Source: Bacillota bacterium
GTDB lineage: Bacteria; Bacillota_I; Bacilli_A; Erysipelotrichales; Erysipelotrichaceae
DNA: 52,723 nt
Direction of reading: 5' to 3'
NCBI GenBank assembly: GCA_021847325.1
Contig: JAJZTY010000002.1
Coordinates: 1 to 52,723, forward strand
Part shown: positions 29,117-38,410 of the stretch, one piece after another
Position numbering within the stretch: the first letter of the stretch is position 1
Layout: each line of letters opens with the position of its first letter
The notes under the pieces: generated by a model
Databases searched by the model: none
Seen by the model: the letters and a program-made list of their open reading frames with translations, nothing else
Told to the model about the DNA's origin: nothing
Position numbers and translations under genes: made by a program

Positions 29117-29390
29117 ATGAAGAAACATTCAATAGGTTCGAAATGTGTGTTGCTTAGTATTGTATTAATCGCTTTTATAATATTAACAGAAGTGATTAGT
29201 AAGTTTTCATTTTATCTCACAAATTTGATATATCCAAATACACCTTTTCTTATTATTGATTCCTATGGGGTTTATTGGTACATTACGTTACATCATCTTA
29301 AAGTTTGATTCAATTATTCCTTCAATGATTGTTCATGGATTATTGAATGCGGTTATTATAAGTTCTGGATTTTTATTTTCAATGATATAG
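29117..29390 (+). pseudogene. Decayed membrane protein (CPBP/CAAX-protease-like C-terminus)
   Basis: N-terminal TM ORF MKKHSIGSKCVLLSIVLIAFIILTEVIS is frameshifted relative to LLLIPMGFIGTLRYIILKFDSIIPSMIVHGLLNAVIISSGFLFSMI*. Confidence 0.5.
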
Positions 29391-29399
29391 CCACTAACA

Positions 29400-29433
29400 C
29401 AAAAGCACCCCAATTTGACTTGAGGTGCTTTTG
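29400..29433. terminator. Intrinsic terminator
   Basis: AAAAGCACC...GGTGCTTTT. Confidence 0.7.
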
Positions 29434-29481
29434 TAAAGGATATACACAGACAAATACTATCGAAAAGCATTGGCTATATGC

Positions 29482-30129
29482 TTAATCGAACAACTGAATG
29501 GCCGATTCAAAGCTTTCCAACTGGGCATGTATTTTTATGTCAGGGTATGATTCTTTTATCATATCCGGGATATACACAACACTTAAACCGGCACGATTGC
29601 ACGACAACATTCCATTGTATGAATCTTCAAATGCTAGTATTTTTGAAGTATCTGTATTGGATAACTCAATTGCCTTAAGATATACATCAGGAAATGGTTT
29701 TGTGCGTTCTACTTGATTCCCATAAACAATAAACTTAAATCGATCATGTAGATTAAAATATTTTAATATTCTTTCAGCTTTATACTGAAATGTAGAGGTT
29801 ACACAAGCATAAGGTATATTTCGTTCATCTAGAATTTTCATAAATTCTAATGCATATGGTTTTAACGTAACTTCATTCTTTTCTAATCTTTCCCAAAATA
29901 AAGCATCACGTTTATCTCTTAATGACATAGCAAATTCACGATCTTGTGTATATTGATTAATATCATCCACAATTTCTAAGAAACCTAAACCTCTCCAACT
30001 CATAATCGTTTCATATGAAATTGGTATATTATATCGAATGAATGTCTCAAGCCATAGATCACAATAGATTCGTTCGCTATCAACTAAACATCCATCCATA
30101 TCAAAGAATACATATTCAAAGGAACTCAT
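29482..30129 (-). CDS. HAD superfamily phosphatase (beta-PGM-like)
   Basis: YVFFDMDGCLVDSERIYCDLW...AFEDSYNGMLSCNRAGLSVVYIPD. Confidence 0.9.
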   Translation of the reverse strand: MSSFEYVFFDMDGCLVDSERIYCDLWLETFIRYNIPISYETIMSWRGLGFLEIVDDINQYTQDREFAMSLRDKRDALFWERLEKNEVTLKPYALEFMKILDERNIPYACVTSTFQYKAERILKYFNLHDRFKFIVYGNQVERTKPFPDVYLKAIELSNTDTSKILAFEDSYNGMLSCNRAGLSVVYIPDMIKESYPDIKIHAQLESFESAIQLFD

Positions 30130-30761
30130 TATTGTGATAGTGCTTCTATAAAGCGTTTTGCTTCACGTGTAACAGCATCATAATCACCTGTTTTTGCGCC
30201 AGCTGTTAATGATCCACCTACTCCAATCGCAACTGCACCTGCTTTGACCCATTGCGCAATATTGTCGACTGAAACTCCACCCGTTGGCATGAAATTAGCT
30301 TGTGGGAGAGGTGCTTTGAAATCTTTTATAGTTTCTGGACGATATAAATTACCTGGGAAAAGTTTAATAATATCTGCACCATGTTCTAAACATTCAATAA
30401 TTTCATTTACTGTCATCGCTCCTGGTAAATAAGGAACACGATAACGATTACATAAAGTACTAGTAGGTTCATTGAAACTTGGCGATACAACAAACTGTGC
30501 TCCAGCTAAGATGCATAATCGAGCTGTCTCAGAATCTAATACTGTCCCAGCCCCAATCACTACATCCTTGCCTTTATATTCTTGAGTTAAAGTTGAGATG
30601 ATATCCACTGCACCAGGAACAGTCATCGTTACCTCAATCAATTTAATCCCACCTTTTTGAACTGCATCCACAACCTTAAGTCCTTGTTCCTTGGATTCAG
30701 CTCGTATTACAGCTACTAATTTATCCTCCATAATTCGTTTGATAATATCAATTTTATCCAT
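30129..30761 (-). CDS. eda: 2-keto-3-deoxy-6-phosphogluconate (KDPG/KHG) aldolase
   Basis: VIRAESKEQGLKVVDAVQKGGIKLIEVTMTVPGA, VIGAGTVLDSETARLCILAGAQFVVSP, IIKLFPGN, MPTGGVSVDN. Confidence 0.9.
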   Translation of the reverse strand: MDKIDIIKRIMEDKLVAVIRAESKEQGLKVVDAVQKGGIKLIEVTMTVPGAVDIISTLTQEYKGKDVVIGAGTVLDSETARLCILAGAQFVVSPSFNEPTSTLCNRYRVPYLPGAMTVNEIIECLEHGADIIKLFPGNLYRPETIKDFKAPLPQANFMPTGGVSVDNIAQWVKAGAVAIGVGGSLTAGAKTGDYDAVTREAKRFIEALSQ

Positions 30762-31696
30762 TATAGAAGTCCTCTTTTCTTAAATGCATCGATTAAATTA
30801 TCGACCGCAAAATTACTCATATTCTCAATAGCACCTTCGGTAGAAGCTGCACAATGAGATCCTACAATCACATTGTTAAAGTTTAATAAAGGAGATTCTG
30901 AAGCAGGTTCATGTTCAAATACATCAATACCTGCTCCATAAATCTTCTTTTCACTTAGAATTCGTGCAAGATCATCTTCATTTATAATTCCACCACGAGC
31001 CGTATTGATGATAATCGCATTCTTCTTCATACGACTCATGAGATTATAATTCAATAGATACGCTGTCTCAGGTATTAATGGTAAATGTATACTGATAAAA
31101 TCACACGTTTCAATAATTTCATCCACCGAAGTAAATCGAACTTGATGATTATTCGCAAACTCATGGTCTTGGTATGTGTCATACGCTAAGACTTCCATAT
31201 CAAATCCTCTTGCACGGCACGCGACTGCTTTACCAATATTCCCAAAACCCAGAATACCAATTCTCTTTTGATAAATATCAACGGTAACTTTTTTTGACCA
31301 ATCTTTCTTGTGACAAGCTTCATTGATTTCAGTCACTCTTCGTGCAACAGCAAGTATAAGCGCAAAGGCATAATCCGCAACAGCTTGTGAATTTGCGTTC
31401 TTGGTAATATGAACATCAATATTGTGTTTCTTACAATAATCTAAATCAATATTATCCACGCCTACTCCATATTTAGAAATAACGCTTAATTTCTTTGCGT
31501 GCGATAAAACTCTTTCATTTAATGGATCGACTCCAATAATAATTCCATCCACATCTGAAACTAATTCGATTAATTCATCTTCACTTAGAATGGAACCACT
31601 TGGATTTGAAACAATTTCAATTCCATGTTCAAGTAATTGGTTTTTGGCAATATCATTGTATTTACCAAAAGATCGCGGTGTGATTAAGACTTTCAT
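30761..31696 (-). CDS. D-isomer-specific 2-hydroxyacid dehydrogenase (PGDH family)
   Basis: KRIGILGFGNIGKAVACRARGFDMEVLAYD NAD-binding motif; INTARGGIINEDDL. Confidence 0.9.
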   Translation of the reverse strand: MKVLITPRSFGKYNDIAKNQLLEHGIEIVSNPSGSILSEDELIELVSDVDGIIIGVDPLNERVLSHAKKLSVISKYGVGVDNIDLDYCKKHNIDVHITKNANSQAVADYAFALILAVARRVTEINEACHKKDWSKKVTVDIYQKRIGILGFGNIGKAVACRARGFDMEVLAYDTYQDHEFANNHQVRFTSVDEIIETCDFISIHLPLIPETAYLLNYNLMSRMKKNAIIINTARGGIINEDDLARILSEKKIYGAGIDVFEHEPASESPLLNFNNVIVGSHCAASTEGAIENMSNFAVDNLIDAFKKRGLL

Positions 31697-32103
31697 TAGA
31701 ATTCACCCTTAAAACCTTTTATATTACTAATACCCATATTCATAACTTCTTCATACAACTGATCTAATTTCATATAGTTACGCGCATTTAATGACTCAAT
31801 TACCATCGGTAGATTAACTCCAGTAATCAGTCTTACATTTTTTTCACGACTTTTAATCTCTTGATAATTAAACATCACTGAGTTGTATGGTGATGCGCCA
31901 AATAAATCCACTAATACAAGAACTCCTTCTCCTGTATCAAGTAAACTTATATGTTCAAGTACGTTTTCTTTGAATTCAGAAAAATCATCACCTTCATATA
32001 ATCCTAGTGTATTGAACGATTCATTTTGACCCATAATCATTTCAACACTATTCTTTAATCCATCCGCTAGTTTTCCATGCGTTAAAATTAATACACCAAC
32101 CAT
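31696..32103 (-). CDS. PTS mannose-family IIA component
   Basis: VGVLILTHGKLADGLKNSVEMIMG (phosphorylatable His in THG); VLVLVDLFGASPYNSV. Confidence 0.9.
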   Translation of the reverse strand: MVGVLILTHGKLADGLKNSVEMIMGQNESFNTLGLYEGDDFSEFKENVLEHISLLDTGEGVLVLVDLFGASPYNSVMFNYQEIKSREKNVRLITGVNLPMVIESLNARNYMKLDQLYEEVMNMGISNIKGFKGEF

Positions 32104-32112
32104 AAATTTCTC

Positions 32113-33111
32113 CTATTGATTTACGAGCTCAATTAACTCTTTATTAATGAGGTTCAATGGAACTTCACCAGCGGCAACTTTTTCACAATCCGACACACAT
32201 TTCTCACCCATACCTTCTAAACATTCATAGGTATAAGCAGATGTATGTGGTGTGACTGTTATAAATGGACTCGAGAAGAGTGGATGACTTGAATCAATGG
32301 GTTCACCTTCCACAACATCTGTTCCATAACTAAATATTTTACGATCAATAACAGCCTGAATGATGGCACGATCATCAACTAACTCTCCACGAGCTGTATT
32401 AACAATCATGACATGATCTTTCATCTGTTGAATTTGTTCATGTTTGATTAAGTGATAACTTTTATCATTCACAAATGCATTTAATGAGATTATGTCTGAT
32501 TCGCGAAGTAACTCTTCTAAAGAAACGGGAATCGCACCTTTCTCTCTCAATAGTTCATCGGATAGATAAGGATCATATGCTAATAGTCGACATTTGAAAC
32601 CCTCTTTTAATATGGATCCAACTCTTGAACCAATATTTCCAAATCCAATAACACCTGCTGTTTTATGACGGATTTGATATCCCATAAACTCTGCACGACG
32701 TTTCCACTCACCATTTTCTGCCGCTTCTGCCGCACATTTAAGTTGACGAGTTGAATTCATAAGATGTGCTATCGCGTTTTCCGCAACCGCATCTTGTTCG
32801 ACAATTCCTTCCACAATCGTCACATAACAATTGTGTTGAGTGGCCGACGTTACATCGACATTGTTATAGCCGATTCCATGTCGAGTTAAGAGTTTAACGC
32901 CAGGATGATTTTCAAAAAATTCTTTGGTAAAAAACGGAGTGACTGAGGCAATAATGTAGTTATAATCCTTTAATGTTTCCGCGAGCTCTTTTGGATGTAT
33001 ATCACTTGGAAATTTAAAGAACTCGATTGGACCAATTTTCTTGAGTCGATTCAGTTGTTCAGGAAAATACTTCCCGAACGAACTGCTATTTACTATTGCG
33101 ATACGATCCAT
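32113..33111 (-). CDS. D-isomer-specific 2-hydroxyacid dehydrogenase (second paralogue)
   Basis: AGVIGFGNIGSRVGSILKEGFKCRLLAYDPYLS; MIVNTARGELVDDRAI. Confidence 0.9.
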   Translation of the reverse strand: MDRIAIVNSSSFGKYFPEQLNRLKKIGPIEFFKFPSDIHPKELAETLKDYNYIIASVTPFFTKEFFENHPGVKLLTRHGIGYNNVDVTSATQHNCYVTIVEGIVEQDAVAENAIAHLMNSTRQLKCAAEAAENGEWKRRAEFMGYQIRHKTAGVIGFGNIGSRVGSILKEGFKCRLLAYDPYLSDELLREKGAIPVSLEELLRESDIISLNAFVNDKSYHLIKHEQIQQMKDHVMIVNTARGELVDDRAIIQAVIDRKIFSYGTDVVEGEPIDSSHPLFSSPFITVTPHTSAYTYECLEGMGEKCVSDCEKVAAGEVPLNLINKELIELVNQ

Positions 33112-33112
33112 A

Positions 33113-33604
33113 TTAGAATTGTTTTAAAGCTTCTGCGAGAGAGACTTTATTACTGTCCGGTAACATTTGGAAGAAAATTTCTACATTGTATTCTTTATTT
33201 AATTCACGCAATAATTCTGCTTCATCATTTCCGATTGAAACACTGTTAATAATAAATTTGGTATCTTTGCGTTTCGCTATTCCACCAATATTTACTAGTG
33301 TTGCTGGTAATCCTTTTTTAACCGCTTCACTTACTGTAAAAACGGATTTGAAGAGTAATATTGCCTTGTAATTTTCAAATTGAGTGGTATTCCAATATTC
33401 AATCGCTTCATCGATACTCATGACTTTTACTTTGAATCCTGAATGTTCACCAGAACTAATAAAGATTTGTTTCATAAAGTCATCTTTAGCTACTTCAGTA
33501 TCAATAATAAAGATTGCGTTAATGCCTAAACCCTTTGACCATTTAGTCATGACTTGTCCGTGTACTAAACGATCATCGATGCGTGTTAATTGTATTTGTC
33601 CCAT
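33113..33604 (-). CDS. PTS mannose-family IIB component
   Basis: MGQIQLTRIDDRLVHGQVMTKWSKGLGINAIFIIDTEVAKDDFMK; His in DDRLVHGQV. Confidence 0.93.
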   Translation of the reverse strand: MGQIQLTRIDDRLVHGQVMTKWSKGLGINAIFIIDTEVAKDDFMKQIFISSGEHSGFKVKVMSIDEAIEYWNTTQFENYKAILLFKSVFTVSEAVKKGLPATLVNIGGIAKRKDTKFIINSVSIGNDEAELLRELNKEYNVEIFFQMLPDSNKVSLAEALKQF

Positions 33605-33623
33605 GTTGTCCTCCTTTATAGAC

Positions 33624-33651
33624 ACACTCCCACACAGAAGTATGGGAGTGT
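33624..33651 (-). other. Stable intercistronic stem-loop between PTS IID and IIB
   Basis: ACACTCCCA-N10-TGGGAGTGT, perfect 9-bp stem, no T-tract. Confidence 0.7.
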
Positions 33652-33660
33652 AATGGTTAA

Positions 33661-34506
33661 TTAAAGAATATTAAACCAAGCTAATACACCGAGTACTGCT
33701 GTTAATCCTAAAATAGCGTTCGTAACTTTAATTCCCTTCTTAGAGAAGTAGAAGTAAATAGCCATAATTACGGTAAATGGTAATAAACCAGGTAGTAAGC
33801 CATCTAGAATGTTTTGTAAAACGAACTCTTTTCCAGAAATATTAAGTGTGAAGACAGACGCTACTTTTACATAACTGGAAGCGATAATACCCATCATGAA
33901 TAAACCTAATACAGATAGACCTTCGATGATAGCAGTCATTTTCTTTCCACTAACAAGTTCAGTTGCTGCAGCACGTCCTAGTTTATAGCCATTACGTGTA
34001 AAGTAATATCCATATAAGTAAGTAACTAATGTAAATCCGATCCAAGGGAACAATGAACCCATTGGAGATCCAGCTTGTGCCCAAGGCAATGCGATAGCAA
34101 TAAAGATATATTGAACAGTACCAGAGTCGATCGCATCCCCAATACCAGCTAAAGCACCCATTAAACCTAATTTAGTATTGTTAATAAGGTCATGTGTAAC
34201 GGTAACTTCTTCATTATTTGCGATTTGATTTGCGCGTGTTTCTTCTAAAGAAGCGACGATACCTGTAATGGTTCCTCCACCCCAAATAGCTTGAGTGTTA
34301 AAGAACATTAGGTGACGGTGATATGCTTCACGAAGATCATCATCATTCTTATATAATTTTCTTAATAAAGGCATTAATGCTAGTAATAATGATGGAGAGA
34401 TATAACGGTCGAAAGCATGTGGAACTTCATTTGCCCACCACCAACGGAACCAAGCGCCATGTAAATCTTTTTGTGTAATCTTTTCAGGTGTCATATTTTT
34501 ACTCAT
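33661..34506 (-). CDS. PTS mannose-family IID component
   Basis: ITQKDLHGAWFRWWWANEVPHAFDRYISPSLLLALMPLLRKLYKND... GIGDAIDSGTV. Confidence 0.93.
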   Translation of the reverse strand: MSKNMTPEKITQKDLHGAWFRWWWANEVPHAFDRYISPSLLLALMPLLRKLYKNDDDLREAYHRHLMFFNTQAIWGGGTITGIVASLEETRANQIANNEEVTVTHDLINNTKLGLMGALAGIGDAIDSGTVQYIFIAIALPWAQAGSPMGSLFPWIGFTLVTYLYGYYFTRNGYKLGRAAATELVSGKKMTAIIEGLSVLGLFMMGIIASSYVKVASVFTLNISGKEFVLQNILDGLLPGLLPFTVIMAIYFYFSKKGIKVTNAILGLTAVLGVLAWFNIL

Positions 34507-34517
34507 GATATAGCTCC

Positions 34518-35279
34518 TTAATCTTTACTTAAGCGAGTAACAAGAACATAGATAAACGCAAGTACGCTACCTAGAACTGCATATGTAATCATTGTTACGC
34601 CTAATGGTTTTAATACGTATGCTAAGAAGAACGCTAGGATAAAGAACACGATGTATTCTTTTTTACCAATAACGTGAACAGATAACGCGATACCGACTGC
34701 AGCTAATCCACCACCCACAACGGATAGTACATGGAATAATTGACTACTTGCATTCGCTGCTGTGAATTCCGCAATAAATGGAGCTCCATAATATAATGCT
34801 AAGAACATAACTGGTACATAAAGTGCGAAAGATACAATAATTGGTAACCCCATAATAGAGAACCATAAACCTTTATCATTCAATTCTTCTGCAAATTTAT
34901 CGGATAAACGAATAATAAATGTATTTAAGAAGAATCTGAATTGGTATAAGTAACCACCTAATAATCCAACTGGAATAGCGATTGCGATCGCTTCATAAGG
35001 TTCCATCTTAGCTAATAGAGCTACAGGAACTGCGATAGCTGTCGCAACTGCAGGTTCTGAAGGCATTGAACCTCCTGGCGCAATAACGCCCATATAAACT
35101 AATTGAATACCTGCTGTAATAACCATTGCTTCAGGTACTCTACCCATAACTAGACCAACAACTAAGCCAGTCATCATTGGGCTAAAACGCATCGTTAGAG
35201 TTGCATACCCTAAACCACGTGATTGCACAGCTGCTACGAATAACGCAATCAGCAATGCTTGAACTACTGTTAATTCCAT
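34518..35279 (-). CDS. PTS mannose-family IIC component
   Basis: MELTVVQALLIALFVAAVQSRGLGYATLTMRFSPMMTGLVVGLVMG... PGGSMPSEPAVATAIAV. Confidence 0.93.
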   Translation of the reverse strand: MELTVVQALLIALFVAAVQSRGLGYATLTMRFSPMMTGLVVGLVMGRVPEAMVITAGIQLVYMGVIAPGGSMPSEPAVATAIAVPVALLAKMEPYEAIAIAIPVGLLGGYLYQFRFFLNTFIIRLSDKFAEELNDKGLWFSIMGLPIIVSFALYVPVMFLALYYGAPFIAEFTAANASSQLFHVLSVVGGGLAAVGIALSVHVIGKKEYIVFFILAFFLAYVLKPLGVTMITYAVLGSVLAFIYVLVTRLSKD

Positions 35280-35303
35280 GATTTTCCTTTCCTTACCCTA
35301 AGG

Positions 35304-36200
35304 TTATTTTTTTGTAACTGAATGACCACCAAATGCATTTCGTAAAGCTGAAACAACCTTACCCGCAAATGTGTCATTTTGTTTTGAACGATATCGCATC
35401 ATAAGCGATAAACTAATTACAGGCGTTGGAACTTTTAGCTGTAAAGCTTGTTCAACTGTCCATTGAGCTTCTCCACTTGAGTCAGAAGCACCTGTAATCA
35501 TGTCTAGTTTTGGATCGTTTTTAAATGATAGTTCCATTAACTCAACTAGCCAAGATCGAATCACAGAACCATTATTCCAAACTCGAGCAACTTTCTCAAA
35601 ATCAAAGTCATATTCACTCGCCTCTAGAACTTCAAATCCTTCACCAATGGCTTGCATCATTCCATATTCAATCCCATTGTGGACCATCTTTAAGTAATGA
35701 CCACTTCCTGACTTCCCAGCATATAGGCAACCATTTTCAACTGAGATAGCTTGGAATACATCTTTCAAATGATTAAACACTTCTTCTTCTCCACCAATCA
35801 TTAGGCAAGCACCACCTCGTGCACCTGAGGTACCTCCTGAAGTCCCACAATCAAGGAAATGAATCCCCATTTCTTTTAATTGTTTTGCATGTCTTAGTGA
35901 ATCTTGATAAAACGAATTTCCCCCATCAATAATAATGTCACCTGCTTGGCATAATTGACTTACCTGATGAATCACACTGTCTGTAATCTTACCTGCAGGA
36001 ACCATTACCCAAATGATTTTTCGATCACTGAATGACTGTGTGAAATCATTCAAATTTTCATATACGGTTAAACCACATTCTACTGCACCTTGACGCATTG
36101 CCGGATTAACATCATATCCAATTACATCAATTCCGTTATCGCGTAGGTTCATCATGAGGTTTAATCCCATTTTACCTAAGCCTATCATTCCAATCTGCAT
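35304..36200 (-). CDS. 6-phosphogluconate dehydrogenase-like (short NAD-type GntZ/YqeC-like)
   Basis: MQIGMIGLGKMGLNLMMNLRDNGIDVIGYDVN; GDIIIDGGNSFYQDSLRHA; GSGHYLKMVHNGIEYGMMQ. Confidence 0.9.
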   Translation of the reverse strand: MQIGMIGLGKMGLNLMMNLRDNGIDVIGYDVNPAMRQGAVECGLTVYENLNDFTQSFSDRKIIWVMVPAGKITDSVIHQVSQLCQAGDIIIDGGNSFYQDSLRHAKQLKEMGIHFLDCGTSGGTSGARGGACLMIGGEEEVFNHLKDVFQAISVENGCLYAGKSGSGHYLKMVHNGIEYGMMQAIGEGFEVLEASEYDFDFEKVARVWNNGSVIRSWLVELMELSFKNDPKLDMITGASDSSGEAQWTVEQALQLKVPTPVISLSLMMRYRSKQNDTFAGKVVSALRNAFGGHSVTKK

Positions 36201-36252
36201 ACATCCCTCCAGTAATAACATAATTAATCTGCACGTCTTATGTCTTGAACAG

Positions 36253-36280
36253 AGTATACATTAAATGTAAGTGGTTACAA
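36253..36280 (-). promoter_or_regulatory. Putative sigma-A promoter of the sugar-acid PTS operon
   Basis: Minus strand TTGTAA (36275-36280), 16 nt, TATACT (36253-36258). Confidence 0.45.
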
Positions 36281-36295
36281 TAACCATTTTTTTCT

Positions 36296-36398
36296 GTTGT
36301 CAAAGAGAAATTTTTGATTTATCACTTTTTTCCTTAGATAAAGAGAAAATATTGATTAATTCAAAATTTCCGTTGTTAAAGTGGAAAAAATGATTATT
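36296..36398. repeat. Three imperfect 27-bp direct repeats at exact 38-bp spacing
   Basis: Units start at 36296, 36334 and 36372: gttgtcaaagagaaatttttgatttat / ttagataaagagaaaatattgattaat / gttgttaaagtggaaaaaatgattatt. Confidence 0.75.
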
Positions 36399-36426
36399 AG
36401 TTCAATAAGCATAATAAAAGGGTTAA

Positions 36427-38346
36427 TTAACTAACCCTTAATATATATTTCTTAAATTCATCTACAGATTTACTTTGGACTAATCGATGCATAAGTGATC
36501 CATTTGCTAATATCATGGTTAGTGGGTTAGCTAATAACATTAACTGTGGATATCTCTTCGGAAATAAGAACACAAAGATAATTTTAACCTTCGAGCCATT
36601 CCATGTGAATGCCTTAGATGGAATAATAATCATGATACTTGGTTCAGTTCTTTCATCATCATAGAAACGAATCAATGCGGCTTGTTGACGAACTGAAGAG
36701 AAATATCGTTCATGACTATCATGCACTTCTTTTCGCAATGTGACCCTTTGGATACTATTCATCTTTTCTACATCCGCTATAAAATTTATAACTTCTTTAA
36801 TATTTTTGACAGGCACATTGTGGAAGAATCGATCTTGTTTAATATGATCTAGTAGAACTAATAGTCTCTCATTCTTATCTAGTATTCTAAACTTTAAGTT
36901 AGGAATAATGGTTTCATAATCCGATAGATTAGGATAGAAGATAACATTATTCTCCGCTTGCGCAAAACGTTCCATATCCGTCACAATCATGAGATTCGGT
37001 TGTCTAAGTTGATTTGCATCAATCGTGTTACTGATATTAATGGCATACGTATATTGTTCAACTTCTTTGCGTAAACGGCGGGCTAAGGCTTGAGCCATCG
37101 CCTCACCCTTTTCTGATACAATCATGAGCGTTCTACGATCAACCGTTGGCGCGTAGGAGAATTCATTGTTAAAGAAGAAGGCTAGTGTTAAGATATCATT
37201 TCGATTAAATTTAACACTTTGTTCAGATTCCACAAATTCCGCAAATAGAATAGCACATTCCAATGCGATCATCATTTCATCATCTACCGTAACTAAGTCA
37301 ATATCTCGTTCTAAGAAACCAATATTCTTTTGATTGGTAACCATGATTAATAATAAGGCAAGTTTCTTATTTAGATTAATTGGGGAATCAATAAGATTGT
37401 TGTATGGTTCAAAAGTTTGATCCATGAAATTTGTGACTAAGTTTGAGTTATTTGAATAACTTGTCATAAATTGATCTTTATATAACTGATCCAAATGACT
37501 CTTTTCATACAGTAATGAAATAAACAAGGATAAAAATTGCACTTCAAATGAATCTTGATTTGCACCAATTAATTCTAATATTTCTTCAGATGGGGCTATT
37601 AAACGATTAAATATCTTTAATCGACTCACCACATTATCAATACGATGACCTCTTGAAATACGATTATACGATAAAGCCATATAAATTCTTAGACTGTTTA
37701 AATTAACCTCTGAAATGACAATATGGTACTTGTTGATAATCTTACGAATAATCTCAAACTTTTGTATCGGTAAGTCTTCAATCGAAAACCCAAAAGATGT
37801 TTTGAATAAGTATTCTAATGTGCGATGTGACTGTAATATTTCAAAATAACGAGTAAATGTTAATCGTTTTGCGTATTCATCTCCTTCAAACAAATAACCT
37901 TTACCCGGTTTTATTTGTAAGTTTAATTTATTTTCTTTTGTACTGGATTTTATTTCATCAACTAACTTTACGATTGCACGCTTAGGTGAGTATAAATGAA
38001 TCGACAACATCTCTTGAGTTACATATTCTTCTTGGAGTAATAAGTAACAAATTATAAATGCCTTTTGAGTTACTGTATCTTCTAAAGGAGAAAACTCATA
38101 GATTCTTTGATAAAGTTCTTCTTTGTCTTTCGCATCTTTAACAGTAATCGCATACCCAAACCCACGTTTTGATATAAGTTGTATTTTAGTTCGACGTAAG
38201 TATTCATCTAAGATCTTCATCTCATTTTGAACTGTTTTAGTACTTATATCTAAACGATACGAAAAATACTCACTGTCTAAGTAAGTATCTGATTCCAATA
38301 ATATTCGTAATATAATCTTCTGTCGATTTGTTATCATGTTGCCCAA
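36427..38346 (-). CDS. PRD-containing BglG/MtlR-family transcriptional regulator with C-terminal EIIA-like domain
   Basis: N-terminal HTH (RQKIILRILLESDTYLDSEYFSYRLDISTKTVQNEMKILDEYL), PRD-like middle, C-terminal PTS_EIIA_2-like tail. Immediately upstream of the PTS operon. Start may be 38337 (MITNRQ). Confidence 0.85.
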   Translation of the reverse strand: MGNMITNRQKIILRILLESDTYLDSEYFSYRLDISTKTVQNEMKILDEYLRRTKIQLISKRGFGYAITVKDAKDKEELYQRIYEFSPLEDTVTQKAFIICYLLLQEEYVTQEMLSIHLYSPKRAIVKLVDEIKSSTKENKLNLQIKPGKGYLFEGDEYAKRLTFTRYFEILQSHRTLEYLFKTSFGFSIEDLPIQKFEIIRKIINKYHIVISEVNLNSLRIYMALSYNRISRGHRIDNVVSRLKIFNRLIAPSEEILELIGANQDSFEVQFLSLFISLLYEKSHLDQLYKDQFMTSYSNNSNLVTNFMDQTFEPYNNLIDSPINLNKKLALLLIMVTNQKNIGFLERDIDLVTVDDEMMIALECAILFAEFVESEQSVKFNRNDILTLAFFFNNEFSYAPTVDRRTLMIVSEKGEAMAQALARRLRKEVEQYTYAINISNTIDANQLRQPNLMIVTDMERFAQAENNVIFYPNLSDYETIIPNLKFRILDKNERLLVLLDHIKQDRFFHNVPVKNIKEVINFIADVEKMNSIQRVTLRKEVHDSHERYFSSVRQQAALIRFYDDERTEPSIMIIIPSKAFTWNGSKVKIIFVFLFPKRYPQLMLLANPLTMILANGSLMHRLVQSKSVDEFKKYILRVS

Positions 38347-38387
38347 ATTTAAACATATTTTAACTTTTTTGACAAGCTATTCAAAAA

Positions 38388-38410
38388 AGACGAAATGAAT
38401 CGTCTTTTTT
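38388..38410. terminator. Bidirectional intrinsic terminator
   Basis: AAAAAAGACGA-AATGAA-TCGTCTTTTTT. Confidence 0.75.

Noticed and set aside
36296-36398. Short regularly spaced repeats considered as a CRISPR array
   Set aside because: Only three degenerate units with 11-nt T-rich spacers, no cas genes, and promoter-proximal position; a regulatory array is a better explanation.
36200-36427. Sigma-54 (-24/-12) promoter expected for some mannose-family PTS operons
   Set aside because: No TGGCAC-N5-TTGCA-like element found, and the regulator is PRD/BglG-like without a recognisable sigma-54 activator AAA+ domain.
27641-38410. Similar GACGAA/TTCGTC hairpins (27641-27664, 38388-38410) considered a dispersed repeat family
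   Set aside because: Only the terminator hairpin core is shared; both are ordinary intrinsic terminators with A/T tracts.
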